A DNA stretch of 51,806 bases from Clostridia bacterium (lineage in GTDB: Bacteria > Bacillota > Clostridia > Christensenellales > Aristaeellaceae): the NCBI GenBank assembly GCA_017436605.1, contig JAFSCW010000104.1, positions 1 to 51,806 on the forward strand, given 5' to 3'. Positions 34,590-43,780 of this stretch are shown one piece after another. A model generated the notes under the pieces. The model was not told where the DNA came from. It did not search any database and was given only the letters and a program-made list of their open reading frames with translations. Both the position numbers and the translations under genes were made by a program. Position 1 is the first letter of the stretch. Each line of letters opens with the position of its first letter.

Positions 34590-35389
34590 CTCCAGCCGCT
34601 GATATCCGTTCTGTATTTTTTGCGTCTGCGCGCCTCGTGATTGCTCGATTTTACATAATGCGCTGTTCCAGGGTGATTTACTCAGTCGCTGGATTTGTGT
34701 TTTTCGTTTTCCTTTTCCTGAAACAAACTCAGTTCCATCTGCTTTAAACTGTACATGTATCTTTTTTAGAAGCTTTTTCAATTGCCGGACAGCAATCTTT
34801 TTCGGAACATGAAAGCGAATGCTCACATCTTTAATCTTTGCAGGAAGTTCTTCGTGGATTCTCTTCAGCAGCTGTTCTGTTTCTTGACAGTCGATCTTTC
34901 CCAGACAAAGCTGTCCTTGTTCGCATTGCCCTCGATTTGGGTCCCGTCTATGAAAGCTGTTTCAAAGCTGAGCAGCTTATTCTTATGCAACAGCAATACA
35001 AGCTGCCGTAGAATATCCTGCCCTGCCTCTTGTGTCAAAATATTCTTGCGGAAGCGGTTGATTGTGTTGTGATCCGGCGCAGGTTGTCCCTCAAGCGGAT
35101 ACATGAAGTGTACATTCTACCGGCAGCATGCTTCAAGCGCACGGCTGGAAATCTGCTTGCGCATATACCCATACACCATGATTTTCAGCAGAATCTTTGG
35201 CGAGTACTCGATTGTCCCAAGTCGGGAGTATGCCGCATACAGTCTGCTGTAATCCATCCTTTCCATGACGGCATTGATCAATCTCACCGGTGAATCCTTT
35301 GCAATACTTACTTCGCAATCCATCTGCATGACCAGTTGAAATCCGTTCGACATTGCAGTATAATCTGTCTGCGATTTATATAATTTCAT
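34590..35389 (-). pseudogene. Broken IS1182-family transposase
   Basis: Three pieces can be read on the minus strand. 35389-35120 encodes the N-terminal domain (DYSRLYAAYSRLGTIEYSP, ILLKIMVYGYMRKQISSRALE). An in-frame TAG at 35119-35117 interrupts it, and the same frame resumes with YPLEGQPAPDHNTINRFR and FIDGTQIEGNANKDSFVW. Near 34870 the frame shifts to a third segment (QLLKRIHEELPAKIKD, GTEFVSGKGKRKTQIQ). The rest of the catalytic region is deleted. The pattern RKxxxA...GxxxPDHxTINRFR and FIDGTxIEANANK is typical of IS1182 transposases. Confidence 0.85.
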
Positions 35390-35483
35390 AGCAGTTACAT
35401 TTTACCGCCGGCATTCGGGGCTTCATAGCCTGAATGCTTTTTTCTTATGAAAAATAGAGTTGCCTCTTAATGAGACAACCCCT

Positions 35484-36461
35484 TTATGCTTCTGCACGGA
35501 GCATAAATGCTTCCATGGTTTCCTGAAGTTCATCCATGGTCAGGATGGAATTGACCTTTGTTCTCACTTTGGCTGCGTCCCGCATGCCGCGAACATAGCA
35601 GACAATATGCCTTCTCATCTCACGGACGGCGACGCTTTCTCCTTTGAGCGCCTGAAACATGCGTGCATGCCGCATCAGCACGCTGAGCTTTTCCTCTGCA
35701 GGAATCTCCCTCACATCTTTTCCCTGCATTGCGTTTCGGATTTGCTCAAAGATCCACGGGTTTCCCTGCGCAGCGCGTCCGACTGCAACGCCATCGCAGC
35801 CAGTCTGCTCGCACATGGCCAGCGCATCCTGCCAGCAGGTAATATCACCATTGCCGACAACCGGGATACCCACGCGCGCTTTCAGCTTTTTGATGGCCTC
35901 CCAATCGGAATGTCCTTCATAATACTGGCTGCGCGTTCTGGCGTGGAGCGTGATCATGGCCGCTCCCGCTTTCTCCAGCATGGGACCAAGCTGCAGATAC
36001 GTTTCGCTGCCCTGTTCAAAGCCAAGGCGCATTTTGACTGTAACCGGAATATGCGACGCATGGACAACTTCGCGGACAATACAGGCCGCAAGCTCCGGAT
36101 TCTTCATCAGCGCGCTGCCCTCTCCATTGCCGACAATCTTCGGCACAGGGCACCCCATATTGATATCCAGCATGGCAAAACCGCTGCCGCGGGTAAGCTC
36201 CTCCGCCGCCTGCGCCATCACCTCCGGCTCATGGCCGAAGATCTGAAGCGCCACCGCGCCTTCTTCGCGATCGCTGACCGCAAGCAGCTCGCGCGATGCA
36301 CGGTTCCCGCGCGGAGAAAGGAGAAACCCCTTCGCACTGACCATTTCGCTGACCGCCATCGGGCAGCCCATCTCATGGCAGAGCACGCGAAACGGCATAT
36401 CCGTCACGCCTGCCATCGGCGCAAGCATCGCGCCTTGCTCAAGAAATGCAAAGTCTGTCAT
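35484..36461 (-). CDS. dusB: tRNA-dihydrouridine synthase (DusB type)
   Basis: An FMN-dependent enzyme reducing uridine to dihydrouridine in tRNA D loops. The 325 residues include the N-terminal LAPMAGVTDMPFR (about 13-25), the catalytic cysteine motif DINMGCPVPKIV (about 99-110), KMRLGFEQG, TLHARTRSQ and VGNGDI for flavin binding. GVAVGRAAQGNPWIF follows near 228-242. The ATG overlaps the preceding stop (ATGA). In Firmicutes dusB-like genes often lie near lysS/pabAB or ftsY clusters. The IS remnant abuts its 3' end without damaging it. Confidence 0.94.
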   Translation of the reverse strand: MTDFAFLEQGAMLAPMAGVTDMPFRVLCHEMGCPMAVSEMVSAKGFLLSPRGNRASRELLAVSDREEGAVALQIFGHEPEVMAQAAEELTRGSGFAMLDINMGCPVPKIVGNGEGSALMKNPELAACIVREVVHASHIPVTVKMRLGFEQGSETYLQLGPMLEKAGAAMITLHARTRSQYYEGHSDWEAIKKLKARVGIPVVGNGDITCWQDALAMCEQTGCDGVAVGRAAQGNPWIFEQIRNAMQGKDVREIPAEEKLSVLMRHARMFQALKGESVAVREMRRHIVCYVRGMRDAAKVRTKVNSILTMDELQETMEAFMLRAEA

Positions 36462-37000
36462 TCGTCCTCAATCTGCTCAATCAGCTGCAAATTCGAAATC
36501 ATCCAGCGTCCTGCCGTTCTGGTGAGCGTCACACGATAGCGGGAGGTCGCCCATTTGGGCGGGGAAAGCCGCTCCTCGCCGCCCGCTGCAAGCGCTGCTT
36601 CCCGCCGGGAAGAACGGATGGTGCCATCGACAGCGGGGATGCTCTCGATGACTTCTGCTCGCGCCACGTTCTCCCATGGCCATGACCACACAGACACCAT
36701 GCGGACCCGATGATCAAAACCACGGATTTCATAATCCCGATACGGGGACGAATCGCTCAGCCCAACCTGCAGCACGGGATCCTGACTCAGGAATTCCTGC
36801 CGGAAGAACTTGCCAAGATTCTCATCGTCTTCCCCCATCAGCACAACGGACGCTCGGGCGCCCAGGCCATCGTCAATGAGCACCCAGATATTCGCGGTGT
36901 TCATCGCCAGATAGAAAGAGATAATCAGGAGCGCACTGATGATCGTGAGAAAGAACATTCTCGAAGCAATAAAGTTCAGGAAACGTTTGAGCATCCTCAC
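36458..37000 (-). CDS. Membrane-anchored protein of unknown function
   Basis: A 180-residue protein with a basic N-terminus, one membrane helix (about 14-34, FFLTIISALLIISFYLAM) and an extracytoplasmic C-terminal domain rich in beta-type segments (YEIRGFDHRVRMVSVWSWPWE, SRYRVTLTRTAGRWMISNLQL; short spans quoted). The last part resembles the wrapped beta-sheet seen in DUF4878/SnoaL-like secreted domains, but no family can be named. GTG 37000 with GGAGG 8 nt upstream is the better start; ATG 36994 is the alternative. It is coupled to dusB and 27 bp after ftsY. Confidence 0.72.
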   Translation of the reverse strand: MRMLKRFLNFIASRMFFLTIISALLIISFYLAMNTANIWVLIDDGLGARASVVLMGEDDENLGKFFRQEFLSQDPVLQVGLSDSSPYRDYEIRGFDHRVRMVSVWSWPWENVARAEVIESIPAVDGTIRSSRREAALAAGGEERLSPPKWATSRYRVTLTRTAGRWMISNLQLIEQIEDE

Positions 37001-37027
37001 GCAACACACCTCCAGATCTGATGTTTA

Positions 37028-38035
37028 TCAGAAAATCGCATCGACAAAAGCAGCGGCGTCAAAGGCCTGCAGGTCTTCAATGCCCTCGCCGACGCCAATA
37101 TAGAGCACAGGCAGTTTCAGTTCATCCATGATCGCCACGGCAATGCCGCCTTTGGCGGTACCGTCCAGCTTGGTCAGCACAATACCGGAGACGTCGGCAA
37201 CCTCGGAGAATTCACGCGCCTGCTGCAGGCCGTTCTGTCCCGTCGTCGCATCGATCACCAGCAGCGTTCGCACCTCGGCGTCCGCATACTCGCGGTTGAT
37301 GATGCGCGAAATCTTCCGAAGCTCCTCCATAAGGTTCTTCTTGTTGTGCAGGCGTCCCGCGGTATCGACAATCAGAAGATCCGCCTCAGAGGACTTCGCC
37401 TTCTGAATACCGTCGAAGACAACAGCAGCGGGATCCGCCCCCTCCGCATGGCGGACAATCGGTACCTGAGCGCGATCAGACCAGATCTCCAGCTGGTCGG
37501 CAGCGGCAGCACGGAACGTATCCGCAGCAGCGAGAACAACACTGTGACGCGCATCCTTGAAGCGCATCGCCAGCTTGCCGATGGTCGTGGTCTTGCCCAC
37601 GCCATTGACGCCGACGACCATCATGATCATCGGCCAGCGCAGCGGCTTGCGCGGCATGTCCATGATGTCCTTAAGAATCTGCTTGAGAATATCGCGCGCC
37701 TTGCGGGCATCCGTGATCTTCTCCGCTTCAACACGCCGCTTGAGTTCCTCAATGACCTTATCGCTTGTGCGCACGCCCATGTCGCTCATGATCAGGATAT
37801 CCACGAGGTCCTCGTAGAAATCCTCGTCGATCTCCTCCGTCGCCTCAATCAGCTCATCTACACGGCCGGCAACGTTGGTGCGCGTTTTGGAAAGACCGTT
37901 CCACAGGCGGGAAAACAGGCCCTTCTTTTCATCTTCCGCAGGCGTCTCCTCCTGCTGCACAGACGATCCCGCAGCGGCCGGCTGCTGAATCTCCGTCTTT
38001 TCTTCCTTCTTTTTTCCAAATCCAAAGAATGCCAT
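37028..38035 (-). CDS. ftsY: Signal recognition particle receptor FtsY
   Basis: GTPase that docks SRP-ribosome complexes at the membrane. The 335-residue protein has a short acidic, low-complexity A region (1-45), then the N domain, and the G domain with G1 GVNGVGKTTTIGK (about 142-154), DTFRAAAADQL, the G3 motif VDTAGRLHNK and TKLDGTAKGG. The A domain is much shorter than in E. coli, as usual in Gram-positives. AAAGGAG 8 nt before the ATG fixes the start. It follows smc by 30 bp, the classical rnc-smc-ftsY order. Confidence 0.96.
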   Translation of the reverse strand: MAFFGFGKKKEEKTEIQQPAAAGSSVQQEETPAEDEKKGLFSRLWNGLSKTRTNVAGRVDELIEATEEIDEDFYEDLVDILIMSDMGVRTSDKVIEELKRRVEAEKITDARKARDILKQILKDIMDMPRKPLRWPMIMMVVGVNGVGKTTTIGKLAMRFKDARHSVVLAAADTFRAAAADQLEIWSDRAQVPIVRHAEGADPAAVVFDGIQKAKSSEADLLIVDTAGRLHNKKNLMEELRKISRIINREYADAEVRTLLVIDATTGQNGLQQAREFSEVADVSGIVLTKLDGTAKGGIAVAIMDELKLPVLYIGVGEGIEDLQAFDAAAFVDAIF

Positions 38036-38065
38036 ATTGACGGCTCCTTTCGCTCTGAGTGTCGG

Positions 38066-41000
38066 TTATTCCATCGCGTCCTCGCCCACATCCTTGAGCT
38101 CGACGCTGAGCATCTTCGAAACGCCCTTTTCCTCCATGGCCACGCCGTACAAACCGTCGCAGCGCTCCATGGTGCCCTTTCTGTGGGTAACGACAACGAA
38201 CTGCGTATCGCGCGAGAAGTCACGCAGATAATCCGCAAAGGTCGAGATGTTGCCGTCATCCAGCGCAGCCTCAATCTCATCGAGGAAGCAGAACGGCGTC
38301 GGCTTGAGGCGAAGCATCGCAAACAGAATCGCAATCGCAGTCAGCGCGCGCTCGCCGCCCGAAAGCAGGGACAGCAGCTGGAGCTTCTTGCCCGGCGGCT
38401 GCGCAACAATTTCGATGCCGCAGGAAAGCACGTCCGCCTCGTCCAGAAGGCGCAATTCCGCATGGCCGCCGCCAAAGAGCTTGGCGAAGGTTTCGGAGAA
38501 ATACACCTGCATCAGGCGGAAGTTCTCCATAAACTGGCGTTCCATCTGGCGCTGCAGGGTTTCGATGATGCCCTGCAGATCTCCCTGCGCCTTCAGCAAA
38601 TCATCCCGCTGGCTTGTCAGTTCGTCATAGCGCTCGCGGCAGATTCTGTAATCCTCCACCGCTGTCACATTGACCGGACCCATTGCCCGGATCTCGCGGC
38701 GGATTTCTCCGGTTCGTCTGTCCGACGCCGAAAGATCAAACGGCTCCTTGAGATACTCCTTCGCGCCCGCATAGGTCAGCTCATATTCATCCCAGATGCG
38801 CTGCTGCATCTGCGTGAGCTCGGTCTGTGTGCGCGAGAGCACCATCTCCGCCTTGTGGCATTTATCCTGATCCGCCGCAAGCTGCTCGCGCAGGGCATCA
38901 ATTTCCTGCGTCAGGCTGCGGATTTTCTCCTGGCTTTCGCTGCGAAGGCCCTGCTTAACCGAGAGGTCTTCCTGCGCATCCTGCAGCTTCCGGGCACATT
39001 CCTCCGCTTCCGCCGTGTTCTGCGCCATCTGCTGCGTTGCCTGCTGATGCGCCAGAATGAGTCTTTCGCGGTTTTCATGTGCCTGTCCAAGCTGCGCGGC
39101 GATCTCCTCCAGCTCGCGGCGCATACGCGCGCCGTCCGCTGTCATCGCCGTGAGGTCGCGCTCCCGGGCAGCCAGCGTCACGCGAACGGACTGCGCCTGC
39201 TCGCGGAGCGTATCGAGCGCTTCACGCTTTTCATAGAGCGCGTCGCCGAGTTCTCCCGTTCTGCGGTTCATCTCGTCGCTGGTGCGCTCTTCGCCCGCCT
39301 GCGTGCTTCTTGTTCCGGCAAGCTGGCTGTCGATCTGCACCAGATTCTCGGCAATCTGAGCGCGCAGAAGATCGCATTTGCGCTCCTGCTCCGCGTGATT
39401 CTCCCGCTGAACTGTCATCGTCCGGACACGCTCGCTGGCGATGGAGACGTCGATCTGCGCCTGATGCAGCGCTTCAAACGCCTGCGCGCGGCGCTGCTTG
39501 ATCTCCTGGCGGAACGTCTCGCCCTTGCGCAGGCGCTCCTCAAATTCCCTGATCTCGTTATCCAGCCTGACAAGCAGCGCTTCATGCTCCTTGATTTCGC
39601 GATCCCGCGAGAGGAGACTCGTCATGCGCGAGCTCGAACTGCCGCCCGTCATCGAACCGCCGGAGTGCATGACGTCGCCTTCCAGCGTCACAAGGCGGAA
39701 GGCGTGGCGTCCGCGGCGCATGATCTCGATACCCGCATCCAGATTCTCTGCGATAACCGTTCGGCCCAGCAGGTTTTCCATGATCCCGCGATATCGCTCG
39801 TCATAACCGACCAGCTCGCTGGCCAGGCCTACGCAGCCAGGCATCGTCAGCAGCTGACGCTCCTGATGGTTGAGCGTTCTGCCGTTGATCGTCGTCAGCG
39901 GCAGGAATGTCGCTCGGCCGAGCTTATTGCTGCGCAGATAGCCGATCATATCCCGGGCGACATATTCGTCGCTGGTGACGACATGCTGCAGCGCGCCGCC
40001 GAGCACCGCCTCCACAGCGCGCTCAAGTTCCTTGGGCACCTGCATCAGCGAAGCGACAACGCCATGCACGCCTTGATTTCCGCGAGCATGCTGAAGCACC
40101 TGCTTGACCGCCTGCTGATAGCCGGCGTAGTCGCGTTCCATTTCGCGCAGGACGCGCAGGCGGCTCGCCGCAGCCTGTTTCTGACCGCTCGTCTCGGTGA
40201 TGGCCTGCTGAATCCTTGTAATCTTCTGCGCCGCTTCCTGCGACTGCTGATCGATTTCCCGCTCGGCTTCCGTCAGGGATGCTTCGGCGTCCTGTGCGTC
40301 AGCCAGTTCCTCCCGCGCCTGCGCAAGCTGCTCGTCAAGCCTCTCCGCGATGATGGAAAGCTCCTCGCGCTGGTTTTCGGCTTCTTCTCCGCGCCGCTCG
40401 AGTTCCTTCCTCATGGTCGAAAGGCGCGCTTCGCTGGTACGTACGTCGCTCAGGCGGTTCATGGCGTCGATGATCGCGCTCTTGTGCGCCTCCAGCGCCT
40501 CCTCCGCTACCCTTGCAGCTTCCTGCGCGGCGATCAGCTCATCCTCGCGCTGATGCAGCTGGCGCTGAAGCTCCGTAATTTCCGCACGCGTCTTCAGCGT
40601 ATGGCGGTCATTGGCTTCAATCTCGCCGCTCAGCGTCTCGCTCCTGTTTCTGCGGACGTCTTCCTCCTGGCTGAGGCTCAGCACGTCCTTTTCCATGCGC
40701 GCAATTTCAGCACGCAGCATCGCCAGTTCGCCCTCGCGGGCTTCCTTCTCCCGCGTGAGGCCGAGCACAAGCTCATGCGCCGCCGAGACCTGTTCATCCA
40801 GCTGCTGCGCCGTCTCGTTCGCCGCATCGCGCGCAAGGGCCAGCTCACCGGCGCGTCCCTCTTCCTGCGCGATCGCTTCCCGAAGACCCGTCAGCATCTG
40901 CTCCGCATCCTCGATGCGCTCTCTGGCGCGATCACTGCGCAGGACAAAGGAGGAGCACTCCAGCACGCGCAGCTCATCGCGCAGGGCAAGGTAATGCCTG

Positions 41001-41635
41001 GCGGTTTCGCTCGCTTTGGCGAGCGGTTCCAGCTGGCTTTCCAGCTCAGAAATGATATCCTCTACGCGCGAGAGATTGTCCCGCATATTGGAAAGGCGTT
41101 TTTCGCTTTCCTCCTTGCGCGTTCGGTATTTGACAATGCCGGCAGCTTCTTCGAAGATGCCGCGGCGGTCTTCGCTCTTCTGTGAGAGAATCTCGCCGAT
41201 TCTGCCCTGTCCGATAATCGAATAGCCCTCTTTGCCCACGCCGGTGTCGCGGAAAAGTTCGACAATATCGCGCAGGCGGCAAGCCGCCTTATTGATGTAA
41301 TATTCACCTTCGCCGCTTCGATACACGCGGCGCGTAATCATGACCTCTGTAAAGTCCACGGGAAGCGCATGGTCCTCATTATCAAAGACAAGCGAAACCT
41401 CGCAATAGCCCAAACGCTTGCGCTTCTGCGTGCCGTTGAAGATGACGTCCTCCATCCTGCCGCCGCGAAGCGCTTTCGCGCTCTGCTCGCCAAGAACCCA
41501 GCGCACCGCATCCGACAGATTGGACTTGCCGCTTCCATTCGGGCCGACAATGCCGGTAATACCCTGGTCAAAGACGACGACCGTTCGATCCGCAAAGGAC
41601 TTGAAGCCGTATATTTCCAGTCTTTTCAGCCGCAC
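38066..41635 (-). CDS. smc: Chromosome partition protein Smc
   Basis: Core ATPase of the bacterial condensin that organises and segregates chromosomes. The 1189-residue protein has the N-terminal head with Walker A GPNGSGKSN (31-39), two long coiled-coil arms (about 170-500 and 670-1010, rich in E, R, Q and A) around the hinge (about 515-640, including GVHGVVASLMQV and SGGSMTGG). The C-terminal head has the ABC signature LLSGGERAL and Walker B FCFLDEIEAALDD. GTG 41635 with AAAGGAG upstream is the start. The ScpA/ScpB partners are not in this window. Confidence 0.97.
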   Translation of the reverse strand: MRLKRLEIYGFKSFADRTVVVFDQGITGIVGPNGSGKSNLSDAVRWVLGEQSAKALRGGRMEDVIFNGTQKRKRLGYCEVSLVFDNEDHALPVDFTEVMITRRVYRSGEGEYYINKAACRLRDIVELFRDTGVGKEGYSIIGQGRIGEILSQKSEDRRGIFEEAAGIVKYRTRKEESEKRLSNMRDNLSRVEDIISELESQLEPLAKASETARHYLALRDELRVLECSSFVLRSDRARERIEDAEQMLTGLREAIAQEEGRAGELALARDAANETAQQLDEQVSAAHELVLGLTREKEAREGELAMLRAEIARMEKDVLSLSQEEDVRRNRSETLSGEIEANDRHTLKTRAEITELQRQLHQREDELIAAQEAARVAEEALEAHKSAIIDAMNRLSDVRTSEARLSTMRKELERRGEEAENQREELSIIAERLDEQLAQAREELADAQDAEASLTEAEREIDQQSQEAAQKITRIQQAITETSGQKQAAASRLRVLREMERDYAGYQQAVKQVLQHARGNQGVHGVVASLMQVPKELERAVEAVLGGALQHVVTSDEYVARDMIGYLRSNKLGRATFLPLTTINGRTLNHQERQLLTMPGCVGLASELVGYDERYRGIMENLLGRTVIAENLDAGIEIMRRGRHAFRLVTLEGDVMHSGGSMTGGSSSSRMTSLLSRDREIKEHEALLVRLDNEIREFEERLRKGETFRQEIKQRRAQAFEALHQAQIDVSIASERVRTMTVQRENHAEQERKCDLLRAQIAENLVQIDSQLAGTRSTQAGEERTSDEMNRRTGELGDALYEKREALDTLREQAQSVRVTLAARERDLTAMTADGARMRRELEEIAAQLGQAHENRERLILAHQQATQQMAQNTAEAEECARKLQDAQEDLSVKQGLRSESQEKIRSLTQEIDALREQLAADQDKCHKAEMVLSRTQTELTQMQQRIWDEYELTYAGAKEYLKEPFDLSASDRRTGEIRREIRAMGPVNVTAVEDYRICRERYDELTSQRDDLLKAQGDLQGIIETLQRQMERQFMENFRLMQVYFSETFAKLFGGGHAELRLLDEADVLSCGIEIVAQPPGKKLQLLSLLSGGERALTAIAILFAMLRLKPTPFCFLDEIEAALDDGNISTFADYLRDFSRDTQFVVVTHRKGTMERCDGLYGVAMEEKGVSKMLSVELKDVGEDAME

Positions 41636-41665
41636 GATTTGCGACTCCTTTCTCTTATTCCCTGA

Positions 41666-42337
41666 TTACTGCCCCAGCACGCGCATCGCCATCTGCGCCG
41701 CAGCCTCTTCGGCGCGCTGCTTGCGGACGCCCTGCCCGCGGCCCAGCTCCGTGCCGTCCGCGCGGAGAACTCTGGCCGTAAAGACGCGCGCATGCGGAGG
41801 ACCGTCCTGCGCGATGATTTCATAGGTCGGCGTTTCTTCTCCGAGCGACTGAAGGTATTCCTGCAGGGCGCTCTTGGCGTCGCGGTCGCTTCTTGCTGCG
41901 GATTCATAATCGCCCATCGCCAGGTCGATCAGCCGCGCCGCCTCATCCATGCCGCCGTCCAGATACACAGCGGCGATCACCGCTTCCATGGTATCTGCAA
42001 GAATCGAAGGATTCTCTCTTCCGCCTACGACCTCTTCGCCGCGGTCCAGCTTCAGGTAGCTGCCCAGTCCAAACTTTCTGGCCGCCTGCGCAAGGTTCGC
42101 CTCGCACACCAGCGCGGCACGCCTGCGGGTTAGCATGCCCTCCTTCAGCTTTGGGAATTTTTCATACAGTACACGGCTGACGCACACCTCAAGGACCGCA
42201 TCGCCCAGAAATTCAAGCCGCTGATTGTCCTTGCATTTATGCTGCAGCGCATAGGAAGGATGCGTCATCGCCAGATCAAGCAGATCAATGTTGGAAAACG
42301 TATGGCCGATTGTCTGCTCAAGCGCGTGATAATTCAT
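41666..42337 (-). CDS. rnc: Ribonuclease III
   Basis: A double-strand-specific RNase that processes rRNA precursors and structured mRNAs. The 223 residues hold the RNase III signature NQRLEFLGDAVLE (38-50), the second acidic cluster ADTMEAVIAAVYLDGG (about 110-125) and a C-terminal double-stranded RNA-binding domain (about 150-222; KSALQEYLQ... GVRKQRAEEAAAQMA). ATG 42337 with AAAGGG 6 nt upstream is preferred to an upstream in-frame start at 42385, which lacks a site and would add 16 atypical residues. Confidence 0.95.
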   Translation of the reverse strand: MNYHALEQTIGHTFSNIDLLDLAMTHPSYALQHKCKDNQRLEFLGDAVLEVCVSRVLYEKFPKLKEGMLTRRRAALVCEANLAQAARKFGLGSYLKLDRGEEVVGGRENPSILADTMEAVIAAVYLDGGMDEAARLIDLAMGDYESAARSDRDAKSALQEYLQSLGEETPTYEIIAQDGPPHARVFTARVLRADGTELGRGQGVRKQRAEEAAAQMAMRVLGQ

Positions 42338-42418
42338 GTTCTGCCCTTTCTGCTTCTGCGCTCTCCCGTCCATTTCGCTTCGCACAACATCCCGCGCAAA
42401 GCGAAATACACGGGAAAG

Positions 42419-42447
42419 CCGCTGCCCGGCAATTTCCCGGGCAGCGG
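42419..42447 (-). terminator. GC-rich hairpin between acpP and rnc
   Basis: An 11-bp perfect stem (CCGCTGCCCGG 42419-42429 with CCGGGCAGCGG 42437-42447). On the minus strand the following sequence (CTTTCCCG) is a poor T run, so this is probably partial attenuation after acpP rather than a full stop. A better T run lies on the other strand. Confidence 0.6.
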
Positions 42448-42456
42448 TCTTTTTCT

Positions 42457-42681
42457 TTACATCTTCTCTTTGATATAGTTGGCCATGTCGCCGACGGTCT
42501 TGACCTTTTCGATCGCGTCGTCTTCAACCTCAATACCAAACTCGGTTTCCACATCCATGACCAGCATCATCACAGACGCGCTGTCCGCCTGCAGGTCTTC
42601 CTTCAGGCGGCTCTCCGCCTTGATATCCGCAGCGGGCACGCCCAGCTGCTCGGAAACCATCGCAATCAATTTCTCCATCAT
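42457..42681 (-). CDS. acpP: Acyl carrier protein
   Basis: A 74-residue acidic carrier of fatty-acyl chains. The 4'-phosphopantetheine attachment serine is S34 in DSASVMMLVMDVE; the family normally reads DSLD/E, so the residues after the serine (A, S, V) are unusual but the helix pattern is kept. The C-terminus GDMANYIKEKM is typical. AGGAGG 7 nt before the ATG sets the start. plsX lies directly upstream, the common lipid-synthesis pairing. Confidence 0.93.
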   Translation of the reverse strand: MMEKLIAMVSEQLGVPAADIKAESRLKEDLQADSASVMMLVMDVETEFGIEVEDDAIEKVKTVGDMANYIKEKM

Positions 42682-42705
42682 TGTCGTATCCTCCTTGATT
42701 CTCGA

Positions 42706-43779
42706 TCAATTATCTATCCAACAGGAATCTGTTGTCTTGTCAGGTTGATTACGCTCTTCATCCGCCGCCAGCCGGGCGACGCCCTCGCGGATCAGATCAA
42801 CGACGCCGGTCTCTACAACCGTCCTTGCCTGACGAATCGCGCAGAAGATCGCGCGGGCATTGGAATTGCCGTGCGCCTTGATCACTGCGCCTTCGACGCC
42901 GAGCAGCGGCGCGCCGCCCACCTCGGTGGAATCAAAGCTTCCTTTGAGCTGCTTGAAGGTGTCCTTGGCCAGAAGCGCCGCAACCTTGCCCTTGGCAGAG
43001 CTCATCAGACCATTCTTCAGAAGCTTGAACAGCATCGATACGGTGCCTTCAACATTCTTGAGGACGACATTGCCGATGAAGCCGTCTGCCGCCAAAACAT
43101 CGCACTGACCCGCGAGCGTATCGCGCGCCTCGACGTTGCCGATGAACTTATATACCTTCTGGCTGTTCATCAGCGCATAGGCCTGCTGCGCTTGCTCGTT
43201 GCCCTTCGCCGCCTCGACGCCGATATTGACAAGGCCGACCTCCGGCTCCTCAATGCCCATGACACGGTTCATATAGATGCTGCCCATCATGGCAAACTGA
43301 TTGATCCATGCAGGCTTGCAATCGGTATTGGCGCCCGAGTCCACAAGCAGCATCGGACGGCCCGGAACAGGCAGCGGCGCGGCGATCGCCGGGCGGTCAA
43401 TGCCCTTGATGCGGCCGATTTTGAACATCGAACCCGCCATCACAGCGCCCGTGGATCCGGCAGAAACGAAGGCCTGCGCCTCTTTCCGGCGGACAAGATC
43501 CATGCCGACGTTGAACGTCGAATCCTTCTTGCGGCGAAGCGCCATGACCGGATGTTCCTCAGTCGTGATCACTTCCGTTGCATGAACAATCGTCAGGCGA
43601 TCCTTGACAGATGCATAGGCCTGCTGATCCGCATACTCACCGATGGTCTTTTCCAGCAGTTCCTGCGGGCCAACGAGCAGAATCTCCACATCGTCAAACG
43701 CACGCAGCGCATCAATTGCACCATCCACATTCACCTTGGGCGCAAAATCGCCGCCCATGGCGTCCAGAACAATTTTCAT
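42706..43779 (-). CDS. plsX: Phosphate acyltransferase PlsX
   Basis: Forms acyl-phosphate from acyl-ACP for phosphatidic acid synthesis. The 357-residue protein starts MKIVLDAMGGDFAP, the family signature. It contains HATEVITTEEHPVMALRRKKDS (short motif near 85-106), VSAGSTGAVMAG (about 118-129), and VGAxxxGK-like GGAPLLGVEGAVIKAHGNS (about 300-318). ATG 43779 with GGAGG 7 nt upstream is clear. It starts 1 bp after the stop of the methyltransferase gene, so translation is likely coupled. acpP follows 24 bp later. Confidence 0.96.
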   Translation of the reverse strand: MKIVLDAMGGDFAPKVNVDGAIDALRAFDDVEILLVGPQELLEKTIGEYADQQAYASVKDRLTIVHATEVITTEEHPVMALRRKKDSTFNVGMDLVRRKEAQAFVSAGSTGAVMAGSMFKIGRIKGIDRPAIAAPLPVPGRPMLLVDSGANTDCKPAWINQFAMMGSIYMNRVMGIEEPEVGLVNIGVEAAKGNEQAQQAYALMNSQKVYKFIGNVEARDTLAGQCDVLAADGFIGNVVLKNVEGTVSMLFKLLKNGLMSSAKGKVAALLAKDTFKQLKGSFDSTEVGGAPLLGVEGAVIKAHGNSNARAIFCAIRQARTVVETGVVDLIREGVARLAADEERNQPDKTTDSCWIDN

Positions 43780-43780
43780 T

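Larger units (their letters stand above)
34536..35483. mobile_element. Decayed IS1182-type insertion sequence
   Basis: About 0.95 kb between recX and dusB, against some 1.6-1.8 kb for an intact IS1182-family element. The presumed ends share an inward-reading GYTGTCTCA: GGCGCTGTCTCA at the left (34537-34548) and, on the minus strand, GGGTTGTCTCA at the right (around 35481-35471). It contains only a broken transposase fragment. The right end touches the dusB stop codon. It cannot move by itself. Confidence 0.8.

Noticed and set aside
37346..41185. A 1279-codon open frame on the plus strand opposite ftsY and smc
   Set aside because: It mirrors two clearly identified genes; its product is a low-complexity R/H/L-rich sequence with no motif, no ribosome site and no promoter. 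It results from the GC-rich codon bias of smc.
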